NCBI RefSeq assembly: GCF_009659535.1
Contig: NZ_VJZZ01000008.1
Span: 126,001-190,000, forward strand
Direction: 5' to 3'
DNA length: 64,000 nucleotides
Source of the DNA: Aggregicoccus sp. 17bor-14
GTDB lineage: Bacteria > Myxococcota > Myxococcia > Myxococcales > Myxococcaceae
Shown: one piece after another, positions 28,028-37,519 of the stretch
How positions within the stretch are numbered: position 1 is the stretch's first letter
How the letters are laid out: each line of letters begins with the position of its first letter
Program-made: the position numbers and the translations under genes
The notes under the pieces: model-generated
Told to the model about the DNA's origin: nothing
The model's input: the letters and a program-made list of their open reading frames with translations, nothing else
Databases searched by the model: none

Positions 28028-30418
28028 CTACAGTTTGGCGGAGGGCGGTGCGGCGAGCGGCGCGGTGCGGCCGTAGAGCAGCTGGTACGTGTTGTAGCTG
28101 CGCAGCACGCGCTTCACGTAGCCGCGCGTCTCGGCGATGGGGATCTCCTCCACCCACTCGTCCAGTGCGAGCTCGCGCTTGTCCGCGCGCCAGCGGTTCA
28201 CCGCGCCCGCGCCGGCGTTGTAGCTCGCGATGGCGTAGGGCTTGTTGCCCTCGAACTTCTTCACCAGCGAGCCCAGGTACCAGGCCCCGAGGCGGATGTT
28301 CAGCTCGGGCTCGAGCAGGCGCTCGGGCTTCACGCGCCCCAGCTTCAGCTCGCGCGCGACCGCCTGCGCCGTCGAGGGCATGAGCTGGGTGAGCCCCAGC
28401 GCGCCCGCCCACGAGAGCGCCTTGGGGTCCAGCGCGCTCTCCTCGCGCATCAGCGCCTGCAGCAGGTCCGCCTCCAGCTTCGCGGGGGCGGTGTGCTTCT
28501 CGATGAGCGGCCGGAAGGCATTCGGATACGCCACCTCCCAGACGGGCCGGGACTTGGGCGTGATGCGCCCGCTCAGGTCGCCGCGCAGCGCGAGCCGCGC
28601 CACCGCGTGCGCCGAGCGCTCGTCGCCCGCCAGCGCGAGCACGTGCACCAGCAGGCGCAGGGGCTCGGCGGGCTGGCCCGAGCGGTTCGCCGCGAGCAGC
28701 TCCGAGCTCACCGCCTCCGGGAAGCCCAGGCGCAGCAGCTCCACCCCCGCCTGGAAGTGCACGTCCTCTCCCAGGGTGCCCGCGTACAGGGGCCAGGGCT
28801 CCTGGCGCTCGTCGCTGAACACCAGCTGGCTGGAGATGCGCTCGAGGCGCTGCGGGTCCAGCGCGGAGAGCTGCGAGCGCGCCATGAGGCCGTAGTAGGT
28901 GGCGGGATGGTCGAGCGCGAGCCGCTCGAAGAGCGCGCCCGCCTCCTGCGGCTTCGTGGCCTGCAGCATGCGCGCGCGCCAGTAGCGGGCGCGCTCCACG
29001 TCGTAGGTCTCGTCCGCCTGGGCGAAGCGCTGCTCGATCTGGTCGAGCACCTTCAGCGCCTCGGGCGCCTTGTCCTGGCCGCGCAGGATCCAGAACTCCT
29101 TGAACAGCGCCTCACCGACGAAGTCCCCCTGCGGGTAGAGCCGCGAGAGCTCCTGCAGCCGCGCGCGCGCCTGCTCGGGGCGGTTCGTCTTGAGGTAGAG
29201 GTCCGCCGCGTAGAAGAGGCTGTCGTCCGCGAAGCTGTGGGTGGGGAACTCGCGCGCGAGCTGCTCGTAGGTCTTGGGCCCGTCCTGCAGGTCCACGATG
29301 GAGCGCGAGGAGCCGAGGACGTAGAGCGCGCGCGCCTTGAGGTCCGGGTCCTGGCAGGCGGCGACCACCGGGTCCAGCGCGGCGATGGCGCGCGTGTGCT
29401 GGCGCTCCTTGCGCAGCGCCTTGCCGTAGGCGAAGTGCGCGCGGCACGCGAGCGCGTCCGGCAGCTTGAGCGTGGGCAAGAGCGGCTCGAGCGCCGCCAT
29501 GCCCTGCTTGTTGCGGTGCGCCTCGATGAGCTGCTCGGCGCGCGTCACCTGCGCGTCCACCGGCGGCTTCTCCTTCTTGCCCAGGCGCTTCTCGGCCAGC
29601 TGCGCCATGGGGGTGAGCGGGTGCTGCGCCCACAGGCGCCAGAGGAAGCCGCGCTCGGCGGCCTTGTCCTTGCGCTCGGCGGCGATGTCCGCGCTCGCGA
29701 GCAGCGCCTCGGCGCCCACGTTGCGGCCCCAGCTGGGCGCATTGCGGCTCGCGAGCGGCTCGAGCGCGGCGAGCGCGCCGTCCGCGTCCTTCTTGCGCCG
29801 CAGCACGCGCGCCATGCCCAGGCGCGCGTCCGGGTACAGGCGGCTGCCCTCGGGCACCGCGGCGAAGCTGCGCGCCGCGTCGTCGAACCTGTTCAGCCCC
29901 TCGTAGGCGAGGCCCGCGTGGGTGAGGCAGCGGTCGCGCATCGCAGGGTAGTCCTGCGCGAGCGCGCTCATCTCCTGCGCGGCGCTCGCGTCGTCGCCGG
30001 CACGCAGCGCAGACAGGCCGCGCAGGTAGCGCACGGGGAGCGAGTCCCCCTGGCCCTTCAGCAGCGCGCTGGCCTTGGTGTAGAGGCCGCGGTCGAAGGC
30101 GTCCTTCGCCTCGCGAAGCGGCGAGGCGGCGAAGTACGGCGCCAGGTCGTCCGGCGTGTACTTGCGGCCGCGCGGGGCGATGGCGGGCGCCGAGGGCGCG
30201 GGCGTGGGGAAGGCGGGGTTCGCCACCTCGACGTAGCCCGAGGGCAGCAGCACCTTCTCCGCATCCGGAGGAGGGCTGAGCTGAGCCTCGGACGGGGCGT
30301 TGCCCGTCTGCGTCTGGGGAGCGGGTTCCGAGGAGCCGGGCTCTGGGGTCTCCGGCTCCTGGGCAAAGGCCAGGGACGCCAGGGCAGCGGCAGCGAGCAG
30401 GGGGGCGAGGGCTTTCAT
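28028..30418 (-). CDS. Slt70-like soluble lytic transglycosylase with TPR-like superhelix
   Basis: The ATG at 30418 gives a signal peptide (ending ASLAFAQ, residue 20) and 796 residues. After a Pro/Glu-rich linker, a long alpha-superhelical region with TPR-like pairs (about residues 100-610) resembles the U-domain of Slt70. The C-terminal catalytic domain holds Glu in LMREESALDPKAL, then GALGLTQLMPSTA and IASYNAGAGAVNRW. It should release 1,6-anhydro-muropeptides in the periplasm. This is a second transglycosylase in the window. It is probably the first gene of the slt-selA-HNH set. Confidence 0.92.
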   Translation of the reverse strand: MKALAPLLAAAALASLAFAQEPETPEPGSSEPAPQTQTGNAPSEAQLSPPPDAEKVLLPSGYVEVANPAFPTPAPSAPAIAPRGRKYTPDDLAPYFAASPLREAKDAFDRGLYTKASALLKGQGDSLPVRYLRGLSALRAGDDASAAQEMSALAQDYPAMRDRCLTHAGLAYEGLNRFDDAARSFAAVPEGSRLYPDARLGMARVLRRKKDADGALAALEPLASRNAPSWGRNVGAEALLASADIAAERKDKAAERGFLWRLWAQHPLTPMAQLAEKRLGKKEKPPVDAQVTRAEQLIEAHRNKQGMAALEPLLPTLKLPDALACRAHFAYGKALRKERQHTRAIAALDPVVAACQDPDLKARALYVLGSSRSIVDLQDGPKTYEQLAREFPTHSFADDSLFYAADLYLKTNRPEQARARLQELSRLYPQGDFVGEALFKEFWILRGQDKAPEALKVLDQIEQRFAQADETYDVERARYWRARMLQATKPQEAGALFERLALDHPATYYGLMARSQLSALDPQRLERISSQLVFSDERQEPWPLYAGTLGEDVHFQAGVELLRLGFPEAVSSELLAANRSGQPAEPLRLLVHVLALAGDERSAHAVARLALRGDLSGRITPKSRPVWEVAYPNAFRPLIEKHTAPAKLEADLLQALMREESALDPKALSWAGALGLTQLMPSTAQAVARELKLGRVKPERLLEPELNIRLGAWYLGSLVKKFEGNKPYAIASYNAGAGAVNRWRADKRELALDEWVEEIPIAETRGYVKRVLRSYNTYQLLYGRTAPLAAPPSAKL

Positions 30419-30522
30419 GTTCGGGGGCCTCGCGCAGCTAGTGCGCTCCGGCACGCGCGAGGACAACTGGCGAGGGGTAAAAAATTTCCAGAGGGTGACA
30501 GAGGTTACACTCGCCGGCGCTC

Positions 30523-32742
30523 ATGGACATTCGCACGCAAAGCGCTCTCCTGGCATCCATCATCGGCTTGGCCCTCGGCCTGTCGATGTTGCTGAGGGCG
30601 AGCCGGCCCCGGGTCCTCACCCTCTACTCGCTCTTGGCGCTGTGCGTGGGCGGCTACTACCTGGCCACCTTCTTCCGCCGGGTCTTCCCCGAGGGGGGCT
30701 ACCCCTGGGGCAGCCGCATCAGCGTCGGGGCGGCGCTCCTGCTGGGCTCGCTCATCCCGGCGGCCGCGGTGGCCTTCTTCCTCGAGTTCCTCGGCGTGCG
30801 CAAAGGCCCGGCGAGGCTCGGCCGCCGGCTCGGCCTGCTGTCGGGCCTGCTGGGGCTGGCCGTGGCGGTGACGCCGCTCGCCGACCGCACCTGGGCCCGG
30901 GTCGCGGTGGGCACCTGGGTCATCGGGGCGCTGCTCGCGAGCGCGTGGCTGCTGGTGCACCGCATGCGGGGGGCCGACAGCCGCATCGAGCGGGTGCGCC
31001 TGCGCTACCTCGCGCTGGGCGCGGCCGCCGCCATCCTCTTCGCCGGCCTGGACTTCCTGGCGAACTTCGACCTGGCCTTCCCCCAGCTCGGGCCGCTCTT
31101 CAGCACCCTCTACCTCTTCCTCCTCGCCCAGACGCTGCTGCGCCTGCGGCTGATGGACCTGCACGAGCTGGCGGGGAAGATCGCGAGCCAGACGGTGCTC
31201 GCCGTCATCCTCGCCGCCGTGTTCACCGTGCTGACCGTCTGGGTGGAGGGCAACACCCCGCTCTTCCTCTTCAACACGGTGGTGGCCGCCTTCGTGGTGC
31301 TCATCCTGCTCGAGCCCCTGCGCGAGAAGGTGGAGGAGCAGGTGGTGGCCCTCTTCTTCCGCGAGCGCTTCGAGCTGCTGCGGGTGCTGGGCGCGCTGCG
31401 CACCCGCATGGCCAGCGTCATCGACGTGGCGGAGCTCGCGCACCTGGTGCTCGAGGCCTTCAACGAGACGCGGCGCATGACGCACGCCTCCATCTACCTG
31501 CTGGCCGAGGACCGCCCGGGCTACCGCCTCTTCGACTTCCGGGGCCCGCAGCCGGTGGGCTTCCTGGACACGGCGGCCGCGCGCGGCCTGCTGTTCAACG
31601 CGGCGGGCGGGCAGAAGGCGGTGCTCCTGGAGAACCTGGAGCGGCGCATGGCGGAGCTGCGCGGCCACCATGGAGAAGGAAGGCGCGTGCGCGAGGAGCT
31701 CAAGCGCATCCACGACACGCGCGGGGCGCTCTCCCTGATGAAGGCCGGCATCACGGTGCCCCTGGTGAGCAACGAGCGGGTCATCGGGTTCCTCAACCTC
31801 TGGGACGAGCGCGTGCCCGAGGCCTACGCCTCGGACGAGATCTCCCTCGTCCTGGACATCGCCGAGCGCTTCAGCACGGCGCTCGAGAACTCGAAGCTGT
31901 ACGAGAAGATCCGCGAGCGCGATCGCCTCGCGGCCCTGGGCGAGATGGCGGCGGGCCTCGCGCACGAGATCCGCAACCCCCTGGGCGCCATCAAGGGCGC
32001 GGCGCAGTGCCTGGACCCGCGAAGGCTCCCGGGCGAGGACGGCGAGTTCCTGGACGTCATCGTGGAGGAGGTCAACCGCCTCAACGGCGTGGTGACCGCC
32101 TTCCTCGACTACGCGCGGCCGCTGAAGCAGAGCTTCGGCCCCACGGACGTCAACGAGGTGGTGACCCGCACGATGCGGCTCATCCAGAACGAGATCCCCA
32201 AGAGCATCCACTTCAACGTGGACCTGGACCTCGAGCTCAACCGCGTGGAGGGCGACGCCGAGCAGCTCAAGCAGGTGTTCATCAACCTGGTGCAGAACGC
32301 CGTGCAGGCGCTGGGCCCCGCGGGCGGGAGCATCACGGCGCGCACGGTGCGCTCGGACCGCTTCGGCGCGTTCCGCGCGAATGCCGAGTTCGTGGAGGTG
32401 CACGTCACCGACACGGGGCCCGGCATCCCGGCGGACCAGCAGCCACACATCTTCGTCCCCTTCTTCACCACGAAGGAGAAGGGCACGGGGCTGGGGCTCG
32501 CCATCTGCCAGCGCATCGTGAAGAACCACGGCGGCACCGTGAGCGTGCAGAGCCGCGTGGGCGAGGGCGCGACCTTCATCATCCGCCTGCCCGCGCTGCC
32601 CAGCGAGACGCAAGGCGCCCTGCCCGAGGGCACGCCCTTCCCGCCCACGCACCCCTCCGAGGCCGAGCACACCCCGGTGCCCAAGCCCGCGACGACCAGC
32701 CGCCGCCGCCGCGAGAAGCGCCGCCGCGCCGGGACGAGCTGA
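30523..32742 (+). CDS. Membrane sensor histidine kinase with GAF domain
   Basis: The 739-residue protein has about seven to eight N-terminal membrane helices (residues 5-270), a GAF-like domain (about 285-450), and a HisKA/HATPase kinase core. The phospho-accepting His481 lies in GLAHEIRNPLGAIKG; the N box is NLVQNAVQAL, G1 DTGPGIP and G2 GTGLGLAI. All kinase motifs are intact. The arrangement resembles 7TM-type or PrsK-like NtrB sensors that signal to NtrC-type regulators. The cognate regulator is not adjacent. The tail is basic. Confidence 0.92.
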   Translation: MDIRTQSALLASIIGLALGLSMLLRASRPRVLTLYSLLALCVGGYYLATFFRRVFPEGGYPWGSRISVGAALLLGSLIPAAAVAFFLEFLGVRKGPARLGRRLGLLSGLLGLAVAVTPLADRTWARVAVGTWVIGALLASAWLLVHRMRGADSRIERVRLRYLALGAAAAILFAGLDFLANFDLAFPQLGPLFSTLYLFLLAQTLLRLRLMDLHELAGKIASQTVLAVILAAVFTVLTVWVEGNTPLFLFNTVVAAFVVLILLEPLREKVEEQVVALFFRERFELLRVLGALRTRMASVIDVAELAHLVLEAFNETRRMTHASIYLLAEDRPGYRLFDFRGPQPVGFLDTAAARGLLFNAAGGQKAVLLENLERRMAELRGHHGEGRRVREELKRIHDTRGALSLMKAGITVPLVSNERVIGFLNLWDERVPEAYASDEISLVLDIAERFSTALENSKLYEKIRERDRLAALGEMAAGLAHEIRNPLGAIKGAAQCLDPRRLPGEDGEFLDVIVEEVNRLNGVVTAFLDYARPLKQSFGPTDVNEVVTRTMRLIQNEIPKSIHFNVDLDLELNRVEGDAEQLKQVFINLVQNAVQALGPAGGSITARTVRSDRFGAFRANAEFVEVHVTDTGPGIPADQQPHIFVPFFTTKEKGTGLGLAICQRIVKNHGGTVSVQSRVGEGATFIIRLPALPSETQGALPEGTPFPPTHPSEAEHTPVPKPATTSRRRREKRRRAGTS

Positions 32743-32786
32743 AGCGGGGCGGTCCCCTCTCCCGCTGGGAAAGGGTCGGCCCCGCT
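32743..32786. terminator. Convergent terminator hairpin
   Basis: AGCGGGGC (32743-32750) pairs with GCCCCGCT (32779-32786), with further inner CCCTxTCCC/GGGxAAGGG pairing. It lies between the histidine-kinase stop and the convergent ABC-F stop and even overlaps the latter's stop codon by two bases. Confidence 0.6.
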
Positions 32787-34755
32787 ACGCGAGCGACGCC
32801 GACACCTCGGCGAGCTTCTCCTGCGCCGCCTCCCACTGGGCGTAGAGCGCCTCCAGCGCCTCCTTGCCCTCGCGGTGCGCATCCATCAGCGGCTTCGCGC
32901 GCGCGAAGTCGTTGTAGAGCGCGGGGTCGGCGAGCTCCGCCTCCCGCGACTTCTGCTCGGCCTCGAGCGCGGCGATGCGCGCCTCCACGGCGGCGATCTC
33001 CTTCTTGAGCGGGCCCTCCACGGTGCTGCGGCGCTGGCGCGCCTCGGCCTCGAGCCGCTTGCGCTCCTTCTCGCTCACGGGGCCACTCGGGCCCTTCCCA
33101 CTCGAGCGCTCCGCCTCCCCTGCCCCCGCGACCTCCTCGGCGAGCCGCCGCTGCTCCTGGTGGTAGAGGTAGTCGTCGAGGTTGCCCGGGTGCGGCACCA
33201 CCTTGCCCCCGGCCACGTCCCAGACATGGCTCGCGAGCCCGTTCACGAAGCTGCGGGTGTGCGAGACGAAGAGCAGCGTGCCGGTGTAGCCCTGCAGCGC
33301 CTCGATCAGCATCTCGGACGAGTCCAGGTCCAGGTGGTTGGTGGGCTCGTCCATGAGCAGGAAGTTCGAGGGCTGCAAGAGCAGCTTCGCGAGCGCCACG
33401 CGCGCGCGCTCACCTCCGGAGAGCACGCCGATGGGCTTCTCCACGTCGTCGCCGGAGAAGAGGAAGGCGCCGAGCACGCCGCGCACGTGGCTCTCCGGCT
33501 TGTCGGCCGCGAGCGGGCGCACCTCCTCGAGGATGGTCTTGGTGCGGTCCAGCTTCTCCGCGTGGTGCTGCGCGTAGTAGCCGAGCACCACGTTGTGGCC
33601 GAGCGACACGTTCCCCGAGTCCGGCGCGAGCTCCCCGGCGAGCATCTTGAGCAGCGTGGTCTTGCCCGCGCCGTTCGCGCCGATGACCGCGATGCGCTGG
33701 CCGCGCTCCACCGTGGCGCTGAGCCCGTCGTAGATGACGTGGCTGCCGTAGCGCTTGTGCACGCCCTCGAGCTTCGCCACGTCGCGCCCCGAGCGCTCCA
33801 CCTCGGGGAAGCGGAACTTCATCGTCTGGCGCTCCTCGATGACCTGCACGTCCTCGAGCTTCTCGAGCATCTTGGCGCGGCTCTGCGCCTGGCGCGCCTT
33901 GGTGGCCTTGGCGCCGAAGCGGTCGATGAAGCCCTGCAGCTCCTCCTTCTTCGCCTGCACGCGCTCGGCCTGGGCCTGCAGCAGCTCCTTCTCCTGGGCG
34001 CGCATGCGCTTGTAGGCGTCGTAGTTGCCCGCGTAGCTGCGCAGCCCCTCGAGCTCGAGCGAGAGCACGCGGTTGATCTGCCGGTTGAGGAAGTCGCGGT
34101 CGTGGCTGATGAGCAGCAGCGCCTTGTTGGAGCGGCGCAGGAAGTCGTCGAACCAGGTGAGGGTGGGCACGTCCAGGTGGTTCGTGGGCTCGTCCATCAG
34201 CAGCAGGTCCGGGTCCTGCAGCAGCAGGCCTGCCAGCGCGGCGCGCATGCGCCAGCCGCCGGACAGCGCGCTCGTCGCCTTGGCGAGGTCCGCGTCGCGA
34301 AAGCCCAGCCCCTTGAGGATGCGCTCGGCGTGGTGGCGGCCGTGGCGCTCCTCGAAGTGGTCCAGCTCCTCGTGCAGGTCCGAGAGCGACTGCGCGAGCT
34401 CCAGCTGGTCGGCCTCGTCCGTCGCGGAGGCGAGCGCGGCCTCCGTCTCGCGCAGCCGGCCCTCGAGCTGGTCGCGGCCGGGCACGGTGCTCATCACCGC
34501 CTCCACCACGCTGCCGGCCGGCAGGCTCGCGATCTCCTGGGGGAGGTAGCCTGCGCGCGCCTTGCGGCTGTACTGGATGACGCCCGAGTCCGCCTGCTGC
34601 ACGCCGGCGAGGATCTTCATCAGCGAGCTCTTGCCGGTGCCGTTCGCCCCCACCAGGCCCACGCGGTCCTTGGGGCCGATGGCGAAGCCCGCGTGGTCGA
34701 AGAGGGTCTTCTTGCCGTAGGCGAGGCAGATGTCCTGGGCGATGACGATGCTCAT
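32785..34755 (-). CDS. ABC-F family ATPase (Uup-like)
   Basis: The ATG at 34755 gives 656 residues with two ABC domains. The first has Walker A GANGTGKS at 36-43, signature LSGGWRMR and Walker B LLMDEPTNHLD; the second has Walker A GANGAGKT, LSGGERARVALA and another DEPTNHLD. The interdomain linker (P-site tRNA interaction motif) is charged and helical. The C-terminal ~90 residues form a coiled coil like that of Uup. ABC-F proteins act on the ribosome (translational control or antibiotic resistance). There are no membrane segments, so it is not a transporter. Confidence 0.93.
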   Translation of the reverse strand: MSIVIAQDICLAYGKKTLFDHAGFAIGPKDRVGLVGANGTGKSSLMKILAGVQQADSGVIQYSRKARAGYLPQEIASLPAGSVVEAVMSTVPGRDQLEGRLRETEAALASATDEADQLELAQSLSDLHEELDHFEERHGRHHAERILKGLGFRDADLAKATSALSGGWRMRAALAGLLLQDPDLLLMDEPTNHLDVPTLTWFDDFLRRSNKALLLISHDRDFLNRQINRVLSLELEGLRSYAGNYDAYKRMRAQEKELLQAQAERVQAKKEELQGFIDRFGAKATKARQAQSRAKMLEKLEDVQVIEERQTMKFRFPEVERSGRDVAKLEGVHKRYGSHVIYDGLSATVERGQRIAVIGANGAGKTTLLKMLAGELAPDSGNVSLGHNVVLGYYAQHHAEKLDRTKTILEEVRPLAADKPESHVRGVLGAFLFSGDDVEKPIGVLSGGERARVALAKLLLQPSNFLLMDEPTNHLDLDSSEMLIEALQGYTGTLLFVSHTRSFVNGLASHVWDVAGGKVVPHPGNLDDYLYHQEQRRLAEEVAGAGEAERSSGKGPSGPVSEKERKRLEAEARQRRSTVEGPLKKEIAAVEARIAALEAEQKSREAELADPALYNDFARAKPLMDAHREGKEALEALYAQWEAAQEKLAEVSASLA

Positions 34756-34986
34756 GGCGATGCGTGCGTGTAGCAGCCCCGGGGGCAGCCGCAAACCCTC
34801 TGGCGGGGCCCGGGCGTCAGGGCAGGCAGGCGGGCGAGCGTCCCCTGCCCCCGTCTCCGCCGCCGGCCGCCGGTTGCGCGGGGGGCCGGCGGCGGCAACT
34901 TTGCCCGAGGGTGCTCCCGGCAGGACGGCCGGGCCCCCGGGGGTCCGATGCTCTCCAGTACCCAAGTGGGCTTTCGCGAGCGCACC

Positions 34987-36015
34987 ATGGCCGATCCGCA
35001 CGACGCGGCGGCCAGCCCGCTGCGGCCCGAGCGCGAGGCGGTGCTCAAGGCGCGCATCAAGGATCTGAAGCTGCACCTGGCCGGCACCGCGCTCGAGCGC
35101 GCCATCCAGCAGCTCTACGCGGAGCTCGAGGCCCGGGGGCTCTCCTTCCGCCCCGAGTGCTACCTCTCGGACCAGTGGGGCTGCCCCTCGGGGGTGCCGG
35201 TCATCGGTATCCCCTTCTACCTCGCGGACACGCGGCTGCACTCCATCGAGCAGGAGCTGGGCGGAGACCTCGAGACCGAGCGCGAGATCATGATGTACCT
35301 GCGCCACGAGGCCGGGCACGCCTTCAACTACGCGTACAAGCTCTTCGATACCCCGGAGTGGGTGAAGCTGTTCGGCGACTACGGCAAGCCCTACTCGGAC
35401 AACTACAAGCCGCAGCCCTTCAGCCGCCGCTACGTGGTGCACATCTCCGGCTGGTACGCCCAGAAGCACCCGGACGAGGACTTCGCCGAGACCTTCGCCG
35501 TGTGGCTCACCCCGGGGCTGGACTGGGAGAAGCGCTACGCGGGCTGGGGCGCGCTCAAGAAGCTGCACTACATGGACGCGGTGGCCAAGCGCCTGGGGCG
35601 CACCCCGCCCGTGGTGCAGCTCAACGAGCGCGACCTGGACGTGGACGAGATGGAGGAGACGGTGGAGGCGCACTACCGCGAGCGCGCCCGCGAGGAGCAC
35701 GTGGAGCTGCCCTTCCGCGAGCAGCTCGACCAGGACCTCTACGGCCTCTTCGAGCCGCCGGACGGCGCCCCCGCGAGCGCCGAGCCCTTCCTGCGCGCAG
35801 AGCGCCAGGCCCTCATCCAGGCCGTCAGCCAGTACTCGGGGCTCGCGAGGCCGCTGGTGAAGGCGCTGGTGGACCACCTCATCGCGCGCGCGACCGAGCT
35901 GCGCCTCACCCTGCACCTGGACAAGACGCGCGAGTACGTCCTCAAGCTCAGCTCGCTCGTCACCGCGCTCGCGATGAACCACGTGTACACGGACCGCTTC
36001 TTCGAGACGGACTAG
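34987..36015 (+). CDS. Putative zinc metallopeptidase (Peptidase_Mx-like)
   Basis: The 342-residue protein (start at ATG 34987; an ATG at 34948 is possible) has the zincin motif HEAGH at residues 107-111, preceded by MMYLRHEAGHAFNY and followed by SGWYAQKHPDEDFAETFAVWL. The downstream Glu/Asp is a candidate third zinc ligand. It matches the putative zinc-binding metallopeptidase family with a single HExxH. No signal peptide is seen, so it may act in the cytoplasm. It is divergent from the ABC-F gene with no obvious partner. Substrate unknown. Confidence 0.8.
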   Translation: MADPHDAAASPLRPEREAVLKARIKDLKLHLAGTALERAIQQLYAELEARGLSFRPECYLSDQWGCPSGVPVIGIPFYLADTRLHSIEQELGGDLETEREIMMYLRHEAGHAFNYAYKLFDTPEWVKLFGDYGKPYSDNYKPQPFSRRYVVHISGWYAQKHPDEDFAETFAVWLTPGLDWEKRYAGWGALKKLHYMDAVAKRLGRTPPVVQLNERDLDVDEMEETVEAHYRERAREEHVELPFREQLDQDLYGLFEPPDGAPASAEPFLRAERQALIQAVSQYSGLARPLVKALVDHLIARATELRLTLHLDKTREYVLKLSSLVTALAMNHVYTDRFFETD

Positions 36016-36024
36016 CGGCAGGCC

Positions 36025-36519
36025 TCAGCGAGCTTCGGCGCTCCGGGGCACCTCCGCGCGCGTCGCGATGGCCAGGCGGTTCCAGGCGTTGATCGCCGCG
36101 ATCATGAAGAGCAACTGCACCAGCTCGTCCGGAGGGAAGTGCGCGCTCGCCTCCTGCCAGACCGCGTCCGGCACGTGGCCCTGGGTGACGAACGTGACGG
36201 CCTCCGTCAGGCCGAGCGCTGCGCGCTCGCGCGCCGTGTAGAAGGGCGCCTCGCGCCACGCGGAGAGCAAGCAGAGGCGCTGCTCGCTCTCGCCCGCCTT
36301 GCGCGCTTCGCGCCAGTGCATGTCGACGCAGAAGGCGCAGCCGTTGAGCTGGGAGGCGCGCAGCTTCACGAGCTCGCGCAGCTGCGGATCGATTTGGATG
36401 CTCTCCCCGAGCTTCAGCATCGCGGCGAGCGCGCGGCCGCCGTGGGCTGCGAGGGGCAGCCGCTGGGCAGGGGTGACGGTGACTTCGGGGACGATGGGAG
36501 TGGCAGTGTTGGGGTTCAT
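36025..36519 (-). CDS. Carboxymuconolactone decarboxylase/AhpD-family protein, ECF41 target
   Basis: The 164-residue protein has the AhpD/CMD core: Cys61-Cys64 and His68 in NGCAFCVDMHWREA, an alkylhydroperoxidase-like redox pair. The C-terminal helices contain LFMIAAINAWNRLAI. CMD-family proteins reduce peroxides or act as decarboxylases. ECF41 sigma-factor genes are typically found beside exactly this kind of gene, and the upstream ECF41-type promoter (36528-36554) supports direct control by the neighbouring sigma gene. The start ATG at 36519 is the first codon after that promoter. Confidence 0.9.
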   Translation of the reverse strand: MNPNTATPIVPEVTVTPAQRLPLAAHGGRALAAMLKLGESIQIDPQLRELVKLRASQLNGCAFCVDMHWREARKAGESEQRLCLLSAWREAPFYTARERAALGLTEAVTFVTQGHVPDAVWQEASAHFPPDELVQLLFMIAAINAWNRLAIATRAEVPRSAEAR

Positions 36520-36527
36520 GCCCAGGT

Positions 36528-36554
36528 GACGGATGAGCCCGCCCGGGCGTGACA
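36528..36554 (-). promoter_or_regulatory. ECF41-type promoter of the CMD gene
   Basis: On the minus strand TGTCACG (36548-36554) is followed after exactly 16 bases by CGTC (36528-36531). This equals the consensus reported for ECF41 sigma factors (TGTCACA-N16-CGTC) except at the last -35 base. It lies in the 43-base gap between the sigma-gene stop and the CMD start, leaving a leader of only a few bases. Confidence 0.85.
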
Positions 36555-36562
36555 GCCCGGGC

Positions 36563-37417
36563 TCACGCGAGCGGCGCCAGGCGCAGCTTCTCCGGGTTGA
36601 GCACGGCGCGCAGCGCGAGGATCTTCGTTCCGTCCGTCTCGGTGGTGAGCACGAAGCTGGCTGCACCGTCCGTGCGCCCGACGATGGCCGGCCAGCCGTT
36701 GACCTCCTCCATCCCGTAGCGCAGGCCCGCGGACTCGGGGAAGCGCTGGCTGAGCAGCTGGAAGAGCCGCGCGATGGCCTCGGCGCCGTGCACCGGCTTG
36801 CTCGCGGCGCCCCGCACCCTGCCGCCGCCGTCCGTCCACAGCGTTGCGTCCTCGGCCAGCACCTGCTTCATCCCCGTCAGGTCACCCTGGAGCGCGGCCT
36901 GGAAGAAGGCGCCGAGGATGCGCTGGTGCTGCTCGCGCGAGGGGGCGAAGCGCGGCCGGCCCTCCTGCACCCGCTGGCGCGCCCGGTGCGCGAGCTGCCG
37001 GCACGCGGCCTCCTCCTTGCCGAGGAACGTGGCCACCTCCGCGTGGCTGTAGTCGAAGATCTCGTGCAGCAGGTACGCCGCCCGCTCGTCCGGCGTGAGG
37101 CTCTCCAGCAGGACGAGGAACGCGAGCGAGATGGACGCCGTGTCCGGGGGCTCGCCCGTGTGCACCGGCTCGGGCAGCCAGGGCCCGGGGTAGTCCGCCC
37201 GGCGCACCTGGGCCGCGCGCAGCTGGTCCACGCACAGCCGGCTCACGGTGGCCGTGAGCCAGGCGTCCGGGGACTCGATGCGCGAGGTGTCCGCCCCCGT
37301 CCAGCGCAGCCACGCCTCCTGCACCGCATCCTCGGCCTCCGCCATCGAGCCGAGCATCCGGTAGGCGAGCGAGAGCAGGCGCGGGCGGTTGCGCTGGAAG
37401 GTCTCGGCGGTGGACAT
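36563..37417 (-). CDS. ECF41-family extracytoplasmic-function sigma factor with SnoaL-like C-terminal domain
   Basis: The 284-residue protein has sigma region 2 (LLSLAYRMLGSMAEAEDAVQ, a typical -10 recognition helix) and region 4 (about 100-150). Three motifs mark the ECF41 group: WLPEP at residues 80-84, DGGGR at 196-200 and NPEKL at 274-278. In this group the extra C-terminal SnoaL/NTF2-like domain (about residues 160-284) replaces an anti-sigma factor and controls activity directly. It lies between two copies of its own predicted promoter, so it is likely autoregulated. Partner: the CMD gene downstream. The signal is unknown. Confidence 0.95.
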   Translation of the reverse strand: MSTAETFQRNRPRLLSLAYRMLGSMAEAEDAVQEAWLRWTGADTSRIESPDAWLTATVSRLCVDQLRAAQVRRADYPGPWLPEPVHTGEPPDTASISLAFLVLLESLTPDERAAYLLHEIFDYSHAEVATFLGKEEAACRQLAHRARQRVQEGRPRFAPSREQHQRILGAFFQAALQGDLTGMKQVLAEDATLWTDGGGRVRGAASKPVHGAEAIARLFQLLSQRFPESAGLRYGMEEVNGWPAIVGRTDGAASFVLTTETDGTKILALRAVLNPEKLRLAPLA

Positions 37418-37468
37418 GCGGGGCTCCTCCTCGGCCAGGCTTCGCGGTGCACCCCTGGCAGAAGCGAC

Positions 37469-37495
37469 GACGGATGAGGGCCGGACTTCGTGACA
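37469..37495 (-). promoter_or_regulatory. ECF41-type promoter of the sigma-factor gene itself
   Basis: On the minus strand TGTCACG (37489-37495) is followed after exactly 16 bases by CGTC (37469-37472), with CTCATC just before the CGTC as in the CMD promoter. It lies 51 bases upstream of the sigma-factor start, which predicts positive autoregulation. Confidence 0.85.
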
Positions 37496-37519
37496 GGTCC
37501 CCCGCCCCCTGCCCTGAAG

